DNA of 38,777 nucleotides, from assembly GCA_031286995.1 (NCBI GenBank), contig JAITTS010000015.1, forward strand, positions 1 through 38,777, in the 5' to 3' direction. A program made the translations under genes and the position numbers. A model generated the notes under the pieces. The model saw only the letters and a program-made list of their open reading frames with translations. It was not told the origin of the DNA and ran no database searches. This document shows, one piece after another, positions 30,645 through 38,777 of this stretch. Every line of letters begins with the position of its first letter. Positions within the stretch are counted from its first letter, which is position 1. The DNA comes from Oscillospiraceae bacterium. Its GTDB lineage: Bacteria; Bacillota; Clostridia; Christensenellales; Aristaeellaceae.

Positions 30645-31544
30645 TTATGGAATTTCGTATCCCTTGCTGGCCGTCCATAACCGAAACCATTGGTCGCGCG
30701 TCAGCGCAATGCGCGCGCCCGCGGCCGCGCGGCGCATCCATTCCGCCCGTCCGCCACCCAGAATCGCAGCGCCCCGTGCAGGATGCCGCAGTACCCAGGC
30801 AATGGCGATCTGTTCCACCGGCGCATCTCCGTGCTGCCGCGCCACCTCGCGCAGCGTTTCCAGCAAGTGCCGGTCGCGCGCATTTGCAGGGGCAAACAAC
30901 CGTCCGCCGCCCAAGGGCGAATAAAACAGCGGCGCAATCCGCAGGCGCTGGCACAAATCCAGCGTACCGTTTTCTTGCATATCCATATCGAACAAATTGT
31001 AAGGCACCTCGTTCACCGCCAGTGGAAACGGCAGACGCGAGGCCAGCAGCTCAACCTGGTGCGGCAAAAAATTTGAGACGCCAAAGCACAGCGCTTTGCC
31101 CGCTTTGCGCAGTGATAGCAGCGCCTCGGCCACCTCATCGGCATCCATCAGCATATCCGGCCTGTGCATGAGCAGCACGTCGATGTGATCGGTGCCCATG
31201 CGCCGCAACGAGCGCTCGGCGGAGCGCACAATGGCTTCGCGCGAGGTATCATAGCAGTGATAGCCCGCGCCTTCCCCCTCAATGCCGTACTTGGTGATAA
31301 CGGTGAGCCGCTCGCGCAAGCCGGGGCGCAACGTTAAAGCCCCGCCAAAGACGCTCTCCGCCGCACCGCCCGAGTAGACCGCGGCCAAGTCGCAGGTATT
31401 GATCCCTTCATCCACACAGGCATCCAAGTAGGCCGCAAGCTCTCGCTCGCTCATCCGCTCCTCATGGATTATGCTGCCGAATCCCTGCACGATGCGGGAT
31501 ATCTCGCGCGCGGCCTCATGCAGCCTGATGGTTGGCAGGGGCAT
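30645..31544 (-). CDS. Aldo/keto reductase
   Basis: The 299-residue NADPH-dependent oxidoreductase has the catalytic tetrad D52, Y57 (AVYSGG), K85 (TKYG) and H127 (LMHRPD). The start at 31544 has AAGGAGG about 7 bases upstream; a longer frame is open upstream. It is located between the LplC-like permease (22-base gap) and the SAF oxidoreductase. The two redox enzymes probably act on the same sugar after uptake. The protein resembles the YdhF-type branch, but the exact subfamily is not certain. Confidence 0.9.
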   Translation of the reverse strand: MPLPTIRLHEAAREISRIVQGFGSIIHEERMSERELAAYLDACVDEGINTCDLAAVYSGGAAESVFGGALTLRPGLRERLTVITKYGIEGEGAGYHCYDTSREAIVRSAERSLRRMGTDHIDVLLMHRPDMLMDADEVAEALLSLRKAGKALCFGVSNFLPHQVELLASRLPFPLAVNEVPYNLFDMDMQENGTLDLCQRLRIAPLFYSPLGGGRLFAPANARDRHLLETLREVARQHGDAPVEQIAIAWVLRHPARGAAILGGGRAEWMRRAAAGARIALTRDQWFRLWTASKGYEIP

Positions 31545-31566
31545 ATTTTTCCCTCCTTCACGGTCA

Positions 31567-32451
31567 TTACTGTTTAACACTCCCTACGACAATGCCGGTG
31601 ACAAAGTAGCGCTGCAGAAAAGGATAGACCATGGCCACAGGCAGCATGGCGATGATGATTTGAGCGGAGCGGATTGAGCGTTCGTTCAGCTGGGAGAAGA
31701 GCGCGTACCGCTCGACGCTCATTTCATTGTTCATCATCTGAAGGCCCACGATGATGGTCTGCAAGTAGCTCTGCAGCGGATAGCTTTCCAGCTTGTTGCT
31801 GTAGATGATGCCATCAAACCACGCGTTCCAATGGCCTACCACGCTGAGCAGCAACACGGTGGCGATAGCCGGCAGGGCGCAGGGAATATAGATTTGCCAA
31901 AGAATCCGAAAGTGACCCGCACCGTCGATGGTCGCGGCTTCCTCCAGCTCGGCCGGAATGCCGCGAAAAAAATTGAGCATCAGCACCATGTTGAATACGT
32001 TGACCGCGCCCGGCAAAACCAGCGACCAGATGGTATCCAGCAAACCCAGGCCCGAAACCAGCATGAAAGTGGGGATGAGGCCGCCGTTCAACAACATGGT
32101 GACCACAAACAGCCACGAATACAGAGAACGGAACTGAAACTTGCCGGGTTCTTTGGATAGCGGGTACGCGCAGAGCACGATTAAAACCATGTTGATCAGG
32201 GAACCCAGCAAAACCCGATAGATGCTGACCAGCGCGGCGCGCCAGAAACGGTCGTTGTTCAGAAGAAACGAGTAGGCCTTCAGATTAATTTCCACCGGCC
32301 ACAGTGTCACTTGATTTCGGTTGACCGGCAGCGTATCGCTGAGTGAAATGGCCAGCGTGTTGAGCAAGGGGACGAGGCAAATGAAGGCCGTCAGGCCAAG
32401 AAAGGAGATGTTAAAGACGTTGAAAAGCTTTTCTGCGCGCGTTCGCCGCAT
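31567..32451 (-). CDS. Sugar ABC transporter permease, LplC/YtcP type
   Basis: The 294-residue permease has six expected helices and the EAA loop LEEAATIDGAGHFRILWQIYIP. The N-terminal region includes FNVFNISFLGLTAFICLVPLLNTLAISLSD, typical of the LplC/YtcP group. The start at 32451 has GAGGGGGAAGG upstream. It overlaps nothing and follows lplB by 16 bases. The pair forms the channel for a sugar imported by the solute-binding protein. No ATPase is encoded in the operon, as usual for Lpl/Ytc systems, which borrow a shared MsmX-type ATPase. Confidence 0.92.
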   Translation of the reverse strand: MRRTRAEKLFNVFNISFLGLTAFICLVPLLNTLAISLSDTLPVNRNQVTLWPVEINLKAYSFLLNNDRFWRAALVSIYRVLLGSLINMVLIVLCAYPLSKEPGKFQFRSLYSWLFVVTMLLNGGLIPTFMLVSGLGLLDTIWSLVLPGAVNVFNMVLMLNFFRGIPAELEEAATIDGAGHFRILWQIYIPCALPAIATVLLLSVVGHWNAWFDGIIYSNKLESYPLQSYLQTIIVGLQMMNNEMSVERYALFSQLNERSIRSAQIIIAMLPVAMVYPFLQRYFVTGIVVGSVKQ

Positions 32452-32467
32452 GCGCCCCTTCCCCCTC

Positions 32468-33382
32468 TCAAAATATCCGATAGGCGAACCATTTGTTCGC
32501 CACAAAGTACGAAGACGCGATCAGCACAAAAGAAACCAAAGATTTAAACAGGCCCACCGCCGTGGCAGGGCCAAACTGGGCGTCGATCAAGCCCATGCGG
32601 TACACCAGCGTGTCGATGATATCGCCCGTATCATACACGCGGGGGTTGATGAGATTGAACACCTGGTCGAAGCCGGCGTTGAGCACATCCCCAAGGCTGA
32701 GCACCGTCATGAGGATGACGATCATGCGGATGCCGGGCAGCGTCACATGCCAGGTTTGGCGCAGCTTGCCGGCGCCGTCAATGGCCGCGGCCTCATACAG
32801 CCCGGGATCAATGGATGTCATGGCCGCGATGTAAATCACCGACTTGAAGCCGAAATTCTTCCACACATCCGTGATGACCATGGTGGAAGGGAACCACCGC
32901 GGATCCCCTAAAAAGAAAATCGGCTTGCCACCGCAGGCCTTGATCACCTCATTCACCAGCCCGTATTGCGGCGAGAGCATATCCATCAGGATGCCGGCCA
33001 TAATGACCCATGAGAGAAAGTTTGGAAAATAAACGATGGTTTGCAGCGCGCGCCTGTAGCGCAGGGAACGCAGCTCGTTGAGCAGCAGCGCGAAGAGGAT
33101 GGGGACGGCTAAGCCCAATATTATTTTGCTTGCCGCAATGAGCACCGTATTGCGCAGCACAATGCGCGTGGTGGGCAGCGACAGTACAAACCGAAAATTA
33201 TCCAGGCCGATAAAGCGCTGAGCTCCCCAGAATCCCTTGGCCGGGATAAACTTTTCAAATGCGATCTTGACGCCCGCCATCGGAATGTAGTTGAAAATTA
33301 TGATCATCAGCAGCGCCGGCAGCACCATCAGATGCAGCGGATATTCTCGCTTCAAGCGCCGCAGGGTGGTCTTTTTTTTCAT
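32468..33382 (-). CDS. Sugar ABC transporter permease, LplB/YteP type
   Basis: The 304-residue permease has the family hallmark YPLHLMVLPALLMIIIFNYI at residues 14-33 and the EAA loop EAAAIDGAGKLRQTWHVTLP. The start at 33382 has GAGGGGG 5 bases upstream; an ATG 18 bases upstream lies before that site. It is separated from the solute-binding gene by a 114-base gap with a very stable stem-loop. Its partner is the LplC-like permease. Confidence 0.93.
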   Translation of the reverse strand: MKKKTTLRRLKREYPLHLMVLPALLMIIIFNYIPMAGVKIAFEKFIPAKGFWGAQRFIGLDNFRFVLSLPTTRIVLRNTVLIAASKIILGLAVPILFALLLNELRSLRYRRALQTIVYFPNFLSWVIMAGILMDMLSPQYGLVNEVIKACGGKPIFFLGDPRWFPSTMVITDVWKNFGFKSVIYIAAMTSIDPGLYEAAAIDGAGKLRQTWHVTLPGIRMIVILMTVLSLGDVLNAGFDQVFNLINPRVYDTGDIIDTLVYRMGLIDAQFGPATAVGLFKSLVSFVLIASSYFVANKWFAYRIF

Positions 33383-33442
33383 ACATACCCCCTCTTTCAT
33401 ACGCGAAACCGACCTCTCGGATAGCGGAGCGCCCGGTTGGCA

Positions 33443-33473
33443 CCGCAGGGCGGGCATGTGGCCCGCCCTGCGG
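33443..33473 (-). other. Perfect 13-bp stem-loop between the sugar-binding protein gene and lplB
   Basis: CCGCAGGGCGGGC and its exact complement flank a 5-base loop. No T-run follows, so full termination is unlikely. It lies about 24 bases after the binding-protein stop codon, in the same relative position as the stem-loop in the opp operon. A role in mRNA protection or attenuation is inferred. Confidence 0.8.
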
Positions 33474-33496
33474 CATACGGCTTGCCTCGCTTGCGG

Positions 33497-35134
33497 TTAT
33501 TGCACGGTCTTAAACCACTCGTTAACTTCCCGGGTGATTTGATCGCCACCCAGCGCCTTCCAATCCGCCACGAATTTGTCGAAAGTCTCATCCACATCGG
33601 CGTTGTCGGTGATGATCTTGATGAAGGCCGTCGTGGTCAGTTCTTCCAGCGTGCCTTCCCGCTCCACCATCGTGGGGGTGGGCGCGCCGAAGAACTGGTT
33701 GCCGAACACCCAGCCGTTTTGTATGGCTTGAATCATCAGGTTCACAGACGCATTGTCTTTGGCGCCGAACATGGACATGTACTTGTCGCTGGCGCCAAGC
33801 TCATCGTAAATGACGCGGATGCTGGGCTTGAGATCCTCCGCCTTGGTCTTGCCATCCTGCACGCTGCGAATCGCCTCGTAGGTGCGGAAGTCGTTCTCAG
33901 GATCCGGCGCGTACACCGGCGCAAGCGGCCAGACCGTCGGCACTTCGGCATCCACATAGATTTCCGGGGCATCGTTGCAGACCCGGATCGCCAGGTTCAT
34001 CATCTTGATAATGGCCTCGGGATGCTCAAAGTTTTTGTTGACCACATATCCGTTGGTCACGCCCGCCCCAATGGCCCCGACGGTGGGCTTGCCGGGTTCC
34101 AGCGAAGGCAGCGGATAAGCGTTCCACTTACAACCCGGCACGCTTGAGATGACCGGGCCCAGGTTTTCAATCTCCCAGAATCCCGCGAAATCAATGCCGA
34201 CGCGGTTGGCGTTGATGGTGGACTTGGCCTGAAATTCGCTCTTGAGCGGAAACTCGGGATCGAAAAACCCTTGATTATACATCTGTTGCAGCTTGCGCAG
34301 CGCGTCCTTCATCGCCGGCTGGATGCGCCCGTAGACCAACGAGCCGTCTTCGGCCTTGAGCCAGGTCTTATCCGGATACGCGCCATAGGCCCAAAAAATC
34401 GGCGCAAAGTGGTAAAACAGAGAATTCTCGGCCGCCATGCCAAACGTATCGTTCTGGCCGTTGCCGTCCGGATCCTGGGTCACGAAGGCTTCCAGAACGT
34501 CTTCCAGTTCCGCGATGGTGGTGGGGGCCTTTTTGCCCACCTTCTCCAACCAATCCTCACGAATGAACATGTACTTATTGTCGTGGATGTTGGGCCGCGC
34601 GTAGGGATACGCCTTCATTTTTCCGTTTTCAGAAACCGACTCCAGCGCGCCGTAGCCCAGCGCGTCAATGGATGCTTTGAACTGATCCGATGCGTATTGA
34701 TCGTAATAGGGCCGCAAATCCTCACAGATTGCTCCCGCTTCGCTCATGGTCTGTATGTCGGCGAGCTTTACGTTCACCACATCCGGCAACTCGCCCGAGG
34801 CCTCCGCCAGCTTAAACTTTTGCTGATACTGGCTCTCATCCACAACCCACATGTACTCAATCTTGATGTTGAGCTCTCGCTCAAACAGGTCTGTCCACCG
34901 GTTTTTGTACAGCGTCTCACCAGTAATTTTTTCTAGCTCACTGAAGCGGTCGGCCTCCGTGGAGTGGATGCCTTTGACAACACGAACGGTGACGGGCTCG
35001 GCGTAGCGGCCGAACGGGCCGTCTTCGTCGGTGCCATACTTCCGTTCCGCTTCCGCGGCGAACGCCGTGCCACACACGCCGAACAGGGCTGACAGGATAC
35101 ACAGGCAGAGCAGCCATGCGAGCAAACGCTTCAT
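33497..35134 (-). CDS. Sugar ABC transporter solute-binding protein, LipO/YtcQ type
   Basis: The 545-residue exported protein has a signal peptide of about 26 residues ending in AFA. Cys21 is not in a clear lipobox. The mature part shows EASGELPDVVN and TQDPDGNGQNDTFG, the latter a metal-binding-like loop common in this family, followed by long alpha/beta segments. It binds the sugar for the LplB/LplC pair; members of this family often take up plant or host oligosaccharides, but the ligand here is not known. AAGGGGGA lies about 9 bases before the ATG. It is the first gene of the operon, divergent from the YesM/YesN pair. Confidence 0.92.
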   Translation of the reverse strand: MKRLLAWLLCLCILSALFGVCGTAFAAEAERKYGTDEDGPFGRYAEPVTVRVVKGIHSTEADRFSELEKITGETLYKNRWTDLFERELNIKIEYMWVVDESQYQQKFKLAEASGELPDVVNVKLADIQTMSEAGAICEDLRPYYDQYASDQFKASIDALGYGALESVSENGKMKAYPYARPNIHDNKYMFIREDWLEKVGKKAPTTIAELEDVLEAFVTQDPDGNGQNDTFGMAAENSLFYHFAPIFWAYGAYPDKTWLKAEDGSLVYGRIQPAMKDALRKLQQMYNQGFFDPEFPLKSEFQAKSTINANRVGIDFAGFWEIENLGPVISSVPGCKWNAYPLPSLEPGKPTVGAIGAGVTNGYVVNKNFEHPEAIIKMMNLAIRVCNDAPEIYVDAEVPTVWPLAPVYAPDPENDFRTYEAIRSVQDGKTKAEDLKPSIRVIYDELGASDKYMSMFGAKDNASVNLMIQAIQNGWVFGNQFFGAPTPTMVEREGTLEELTTTAFIKIITDNADVDETFDKFVADWKALGGDQITREVNEWFKTVQ

Positions 35135-35217
35135 AAAAATTGTCCCCCTTTTGTTTTGCGGTCGTTTGATGTGCCGGATACAGGCTTTGCAGAAAAGGCC
35201 TTTTCTTCTGTGAAATC

Positions 35218-35226
35218 ATTCTATCA
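35218..35226 (-). promoter_or_regulatory. Extended -10 promoter of the sugar operon
   Basis: On the minus strand TGATAGAAT is an extended -10 element at 35218-35226. The -35 region 17 bases upstream (35241-35246) reads TATTTT and is poor, which fits a gene that needs an activator such as the divergent AraC-type regulator. Confidence 0.5.
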
Positions 35227-35262
35227 ACCCTCTACCCGAAAAAATAGTCTAAATAATTGTCA

Positions 35263-35302
35263 TTCGGCCTCTTTTTTTTACTAGTTTGAACAACCGGCCG
35301 AA
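35263..35302. promoter_or_regulatory. Inverted repeat between the divergent sugar and regulator promoters
   Basis: TTCGGCC (35263-35269) and GGCCGAA (35296-35302) are complementary arms separated by 26 bases. The repeat lies upstream of both promoters, so it is a candidate site for the YesN-like regulator. Single copy, not proven. Confidence 0.35.
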
Positions 35303-35309
35303 AAACCCC

Positions 35310-35339
35310 TTGCGCAAGCGCGCAGGGGGTGGCTATACT
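35310..35339 (+). promoter_or_regulatory. Promoter of the YesM/YesN two-component genes
   Basis: TTGCGC (35310-35315) and TATACT (35334-35339) are spaced by 18 bases. The predicted leader of about 78 bases ends at the AAGGAGG site of the kinase. CCCC/GGGG pairing around the -35 region could form a hairpin. Confidence 0.6.
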
Positions 35340-35423
35340 CACATTGTCCGACCGCTCCCTTGGCCCACGCCATGCGCGCGAGCGATTCACATCCGTTCAA
35401 CAGCCAGAAGGAGGCCGGCCCGC

Positions 35424-37160
35424 ATGCCCGGTAAAAGAAAGCTCAGCTACGCACAATCCATCATGCTGCTCGCCTTGCTTAGCGTCATCCCGCTCTACCT
35501 GTTTTTCATCATGGTATATCAAGATGCATATCAAACCATTCTGGCGGATCGGCTCACCTCCATCTCGCTGGAGGGCGACAAAATCATGTCCGACATTGAC
35601 GCCGAGCTCTCCAACCTTTTGATGCGGCAAAAAGAGTACTTGGCCTTGCAGTGCGTCCGGCGTGTCACGCTGGAAGACTCACGAATTTATACCAATTACG
35701 AAATCATTTCTGCCAAGCAAGAGGTTGCGGAAATGTCCACGGTGGTGTTGCTCAACAGCAGGATATTGGATGCCTTCGACATTTACTTTCCGCGCACCGG
35801 CTCTATGTACACCTCGGGAGGCGGCTGGCGCACCTTTGGCGCGCCGGATCGAGCGTATGTCCGCGCGCTTGTGCGCGCGCGCGAAGGCTGCCTGATCCGG
35901 TATCAAGACGAATATTTGCTTTACCACACCAACCGGCGCGCTTTCGCGCCCGCAGGCTCGGACGCCGATGTGGTGATGGTGATGCGGGTATCAAAGCCAA
36001 AGCTCGTCGCGATGTTTGCCGCGCGTTTGCCCAATGCGCTGTGCAACCTTTTCTTGCTGCAAAAGGATCACGGCGAGGTCATCGCCTCTACGCACCCGGA
36101 TATGGCAACTGAAGTGGCGGCGCTGCACGGTGAACCGGGGGCTTTGGAAGCCGCCCGGGCCGTCGCGCTGGGCGGCGCCCCACACTATGTGACCATCACC
36201 GATTCACAAATGGATGATTTAGCGCTGTACTATATTGTGGCGCAGGGGGCAGTCACATCGTCCCTTCAGCGCTTTGTCGCCTACTTTATCGCTTCCTTGG
36301 CGCTGCTGGCGGCAGTGCTGCTGATACTTTTCCTGCAATCCTACTTCTTTCTGTATCGGCCGGTCTATAAACTGCTGCACGGTTTTGGCCGCGTTCAGCA
36401 GGGGGATCTAACGGCGCGGCTTGGCCGCGCGCGCACGAAGGAGTTTGACACGTTAAATCAAGGCTTCAACACAATGGCGGATAGCCTGCGCCAGCTCATC
36501 GACCAGCGCTATACGCTGCGCCTGCTGGCGCGCGAAGCAGAGTTGAAGCAGCTGTACGCGCAGATCAATCCGCATTTTTTATACAATTGTTTTTTCACCA
36601 TCCAAACCATGCTGGAGGAAGAGAACTACGACTGCTGCAACGATCTTGCGCACCTGCTCGGCGTTTATTTGCAATACCTGACGGCCAGCCCGCAGGGAAC
36701 CGCCAAACTTTCAGAAGAGGTGCGGCATGCTGAGGCATATGCCCGCATTCAAAGCATGCGCTTCGGCACACGGGCAGTGTTTCGGATGGATGCGCTGCCC
36801 GAAGGCTGGACAGACGCGCGGACGCCGCGCCTGGTACTGCAACCGCTGCTAGAAAACGCTTTTGAACATGGCATCAAGCCGCGGAAGGAAGGCGGCGTCA
36901 TCCTGCTGCGCTTCCGGCAGATCGCCGCAGATACGAAGCGCCTGCTGATCTCCGTGGAAAACAGCGGAAACGGCATTGCCCCGGAGGCGTTGGATCGCAT
37001 CCGCCGCCACGCGGTCTCCGAGCCGATGGATACGCAGGGGGTCGCACTGTACAACATCAGCAAGCGCCTGCTTCTGACAGATCCGGAAAGCTGCCTGTGC
37101 TTCGCGCAATCCGACTTGGGCGGCCTTTGTGTGTCGCTGACCTTGCGCTGGATGCTTTAG
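35424..37160 (+). CDS. YesM-type membrane sensor histidine kinase
   Basis: The 578-residue kinase has TM1 at about 11-32 and TM2 at about 283-310, enclosing a 250-residue extracytoplasmic sensor (Cache-like). A HAMP linker (VQQGDLTARLG) follows, then the His_kinase domain with H384 in AQINPHFLYN and the ATPase domain with N478 in LLENAFEHG and ENSGNG (512-517). This arrangement is typical of the LytS/YesM group paired with AraC-type regulators. AAGGAGG lies 9 bases before ATG 35424; the longer open frame has no ribosome site. It probably senses the sugar or its binding protein and phosphorylates the next gene's product. Confidence 0.94.
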   Translation: MPGKRKLSYAQSIMLLALLSVIPLYLFFIMVYQDAYQTILADRLTSISLEGDKIMSDIDAELSNLLMRQKEYLALQCVRRVTLEDSRIYTNYEIISAKQEVAEMSTVVLLNSRILDAFDIYFPRTGSMYTSGGGWRTFGAPDRAYVRALVRAREGCLIRYQDEYLLYHTNRRAFAPAGSDADVVMVMRVSKPKLVAMFAARLPNALCNLFLLQKDHGEVIASTHPDMATEVAALHGEPGALEAARAVALGGAPHYVTITDSQMDDLALYYIVAQGAVTSSLQRFVAYFIASLALLAAVLLILFLQSYFFLYRPVYKLLHGFGRVQQGDLTARLGRARTKEFDTLNQGFNTMADSLRQLIDQRYTLRLLAREAELKQLYAQINPHFLYNCFFTIQTMLEEENYDCCNDLAHLLGVYLQYLTASPQGTAKLSEEVRHAEAYARIQSMRFGTRAVFRMDALPEGWTDARTPRLVLQPLLENAFEHGIKPRKEGGVILLRFRQIAADTKRLLISVENSGNGIAPEALDRIRRHAVSEPMDTQGVALYNISKRLLLTDPESCLCFAQSDLGGLCVSLTLRWML

Positions 37161-37296
37161 CGCTGCTGGGTAAAACGCGCCCGCGGATCAGCGAATCTTT
37201 TTCCGCATCGCCGCCGCTTTTGCCCGGCACAGACCAGCCTCCCCTGTTTACTGCCTACATACGCCCGTCAGCAAAGGCCATGGAAGGAGCAAATCC

Positions 37297-37326
37297 ATGA
37301 AAATTCAAGATTATATAGGGAGGTGA
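37297..37326 (+). CDS. Nine-codon mini-ORF before the response regulator
   Basis: ATG at 37297 encodes MKIQDYIGR and stops at 37326. It has GGAAGGAG 6-8 bases upstream, a better ribosome site than many genes here. Its last codons contain the GGGAGG that serves the response regulator, whose ATG is 4 bases after this stop codon. An even shorter frame (MEGANP, 37280-37300) shares ATGA with it. It could couple or tune translation of the regulator. The peptide itself has no known homologue to me. Confidence 0.4.
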   Translation: MKIQDYIGR

Positions 37327-37330
37327 AGGC

Positions 37331-38611
37331 ATGTATCGCATCCTGGTAGTCGATGATGAACGAACGATCGCCGATTCCATCTATTACCTGCTTTTGCGCC
37401 AAACGCAGTGGGAGACCGAAGTGCTTCGCACCTATGACGGCGAATCGGCGTGGGAGCTGCTCACACACTGCAAGGCAGATCTGATCATATCGGATATTTG
37501 CATGCCGGGTCTTGATGGCCTGGCGCTGGCCCGCAACGTGCGCAAAGCGTGGCCCCAATGTCAGATCATCTTTTTGACAGGTTATCGCAACTTTGAGCAT
37601 GCGTATGAAGCGCTGCAGCTCGGCAACGTCCGTTATCTTTTAAAGACCAGCGATTACGATCAACTGCTGGCATTGATGACGGAATCCCTGGCCGCCGTGG
37701 ATGAACTGCGCGCCCGCTTTACGCAGCAGACGCTGCTTCAGGCGCAGATCAACATGGCGTTTTCTTTGCTGCGCAACGATCTGTGCGAGCATCTGCTACA
37801 GGGAAAGATGCCCGGTGTGGCGGTAATGGACGAATTAGCCTTCGATATAGACCTAGGCCGTAGCGTGTTGATGATGCTTTACCGGATGCCTCCCTTGCCG
37901 AAGGAACAGGACGCAGCCTGGAAAACGGATCACGCCCAAAAACTTTTTCTCCACTTTCTGTATCGCCTGCTCTTGGATCACGATATCCAATGGTTCTACG
38001 GTGAGCGAGACGGCGCGCTAATCTGCCTGCTTCAACCCCGCACGCTGACCGGCACGGCGATGAAAGAACTGCAGGGCTTGGTGTGGGAGAGTTTGAGTGA
38101 TATGCAGGCCCTCATTGAGCAGCAGACCGGGCAGATACCGACAATGCTCTTCTCGCGCGAACCTGTTTCGGTTGCCGATGTGCCGGAACTGTATCAGGAT
38201 ATGATGCACGCAGCCGCGCAATACGCCGCACAGGGCGCCATTTTGAAAATCGCCATGCAAGAACCCGCCGTGAACATTCAGCGTGCGGTGCGGCACGCCA
38301 TACGGTATATTTACCGCCATTATACGGAAGATGTCAGTCTGCTCTCTTTGGCGGATGCCGTGCACATGAATACCGCCTATTTCTCGCGTTTATTCAAAAA
38401 AGAGACGGGGAAAAGCTTTGTGGATTTTTTGAACAATGTGCGTATGGAAGCAGCCTGCCGCCTGCTTCGGGATACATACATGAAGGTTTCGGAGATTGCG
38501 GAGGCCACGGGCTTTGGCACGCCAAAATACTTTCACGTGGTATTCAAACGATATTTGCACACCACACCCGCACAGTGGCGGGATCAGTTGGGAAAGGCCA
38601 AGGTTCCGTAA
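37331..38611 (+). CDS. YesN-type response regulator with AraC DNA-binding domain
   Basis: The 426-residue regulator has an N-terminal receiver domain with D9/D10 (VVDDE), phosphoacceptor D55 in ISDICMPG, T83 in FLTG and K105. A central linker of about 200 residues follows, and the C-terminal AraC/XylS helix-turn-helix pair covers about 325-420 (LADAVHMNTAYFSRLFKKETG and IAEATGFGTPKYFHVVFKRY). GGGAGG lies 8 bases before the ATG. With the YesM-like kinase it almost certainly controls the divergent sugar ABC operon; the recognition site is not known. Confidence 0.95.
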   Translation: MYRILVVDDERTIADSIYYLLLRQTQWETEVLRTYDGESAWELLTHCKADLIISDICMPGLDGLALARNVRKAWPQCQIIFLTGYRNFEHAYEALQLGNVRYLLKTSDYDQLLALMTESLAAVDELRARFTQQTLLQAQINMAFSLLRNDLCEHLLQGKMPGVAVMDELAFDIDLGRSVLMMLYRMPPLPKEQDAAWKTDHAQKLFLHFLYRLLLDHDIQWFYGERDGALICLLQPRTLTGTAMKELQGLVWESLSDMQALIEQQTGQIPTMLFSREPVSVADVPELYQDMMHAAAQYAAQGAILKIAMQEPAVNIQRAVRHAIRYIYRHYTEDVSLLSLADAVHMNTAYFSRLFKKETGKSFVDFLNNVRMEAACRLLRDTYMKVSEIAEATGFGTPKYFHVVFKRYLHTTPAQWRDQLGKAKVP

Positions 38612-38777
38612 GGCTTGCAATGCATCGCGCATGAAAAAAGGCAAGTCTCGTTTTTTTCGGGGAGTGGGCAAACCACATTGAATCAAAAGAAATCAAGCAA
38701 GCCGAAGGGAAGTTCGCCCCTCTCGTGGGAAGCACGCCAACGCGATTTTGCCGCGCCAAACTTGTTGTATGCTTCAA
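38612..38777. other. Region after the response regulator, no gene recognised
   Basis: The last 166 bases hold no convincing gene. An A6...T7 pairing (around 38634-38657) could form a weak AT-only terminator-like hairpin for the two-component operon. Frames on the minus strand lack a ribosome site and normal codon use. Confidence 0.5.

Noticed and set aside
37097-37300. 67-codon plus-strand frame spanning the kinase end
   Set aside because: Mostly inside the kinase gene in another frame. Only its last six codons fall near the mini-ORF and have a weak ribosome site.
38630-38660. Strong terminator after the response regulator
   Set aside because: Only A-T pairs can form between the A6 and T7 runs; the GGCAAGTCTCG between them, which also occurs in the uraA-pyrB terminator, has no partner here.

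Overview
The window looks like a chromosomal stretch of a GC-rich, anaerobic, probably spore-forming Firmicute of class Clostridia (an uncultured Christensenellales-like lineage would fit, but this is inference). The basis is an Hnd/Hyd-type [FeFe]-hydrogenase, a PyrR-attenuated pyr operon, ComEA and ComEB homologues, a SpoVB-like flippase, a DUF6062 protein, LplB/LplC/YesM/YesN-type sugar uptake genes and strong AGGAGG ribosome sites. I see no phage, IS element, CRISPR array, tRNA or rRNA.

Left part (1-10107, all minus strand). After a partial secreted protein at the edge comes a hydrogenase locus. The structural operon is hydC, a GHKL ATPase, hndB, hydB and hydA: a soluble NAD(P)-linked, probably electron-bifurcating hydrogenase. 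It has its own promoter and a clear terminator. Upstream, in the same direction and with no visible terminator between, is a second gene set: SPOR membrane protein, DRTGG protein, RsbW-like ATPase, a hydrogenase-like protein of the putative sensory type, a second DRTGG protein and a PHP phosphoesterase. The two sets probably form a hydrogenase plus a redox/H2-signalling module. This is the most interesting system here.

Middle part (10223-20500). A DUF6062 gene is followed by an AT-rich gene with a degenerate HAD-like motif set. A dCMP deaminase and a SpoVB-like flippase then diverge. Next is the pyrimidine operon pyrR-uraA-pyrB-pyrC-pyrF-pyrK-pyrD (minus strand). Its leader contains a near-consensus PyrR binding loop, an antiterminator pairing and a terminator, preceded by a strong promoter. 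A second intrinsic terminator lies between uraA and pyrB. pyrE and carAB are not in the window.

Right part (20521-38777). A ComEA-like protein is followed by an oligopeptide ABC transporter operon (substrate-binding protein, oppB, oppC, oppD, oppF). Its OppC carries an unusual extracytoplasmic insert of about 285 residues. A structured intergenic region of about 500 bp separates it from a sugar operon: solute-binding protein, LplB-like and LplC-like permeases, aldo/keto reductase and SAF-domain oxidoreductase. This operon is divergent from a YesM/YesN two-component pair that very likely controls it. Each substrate-binding gene is followed by a long stem-loop without a U-tract, a likely device for giving binding protein more transcript than permease.
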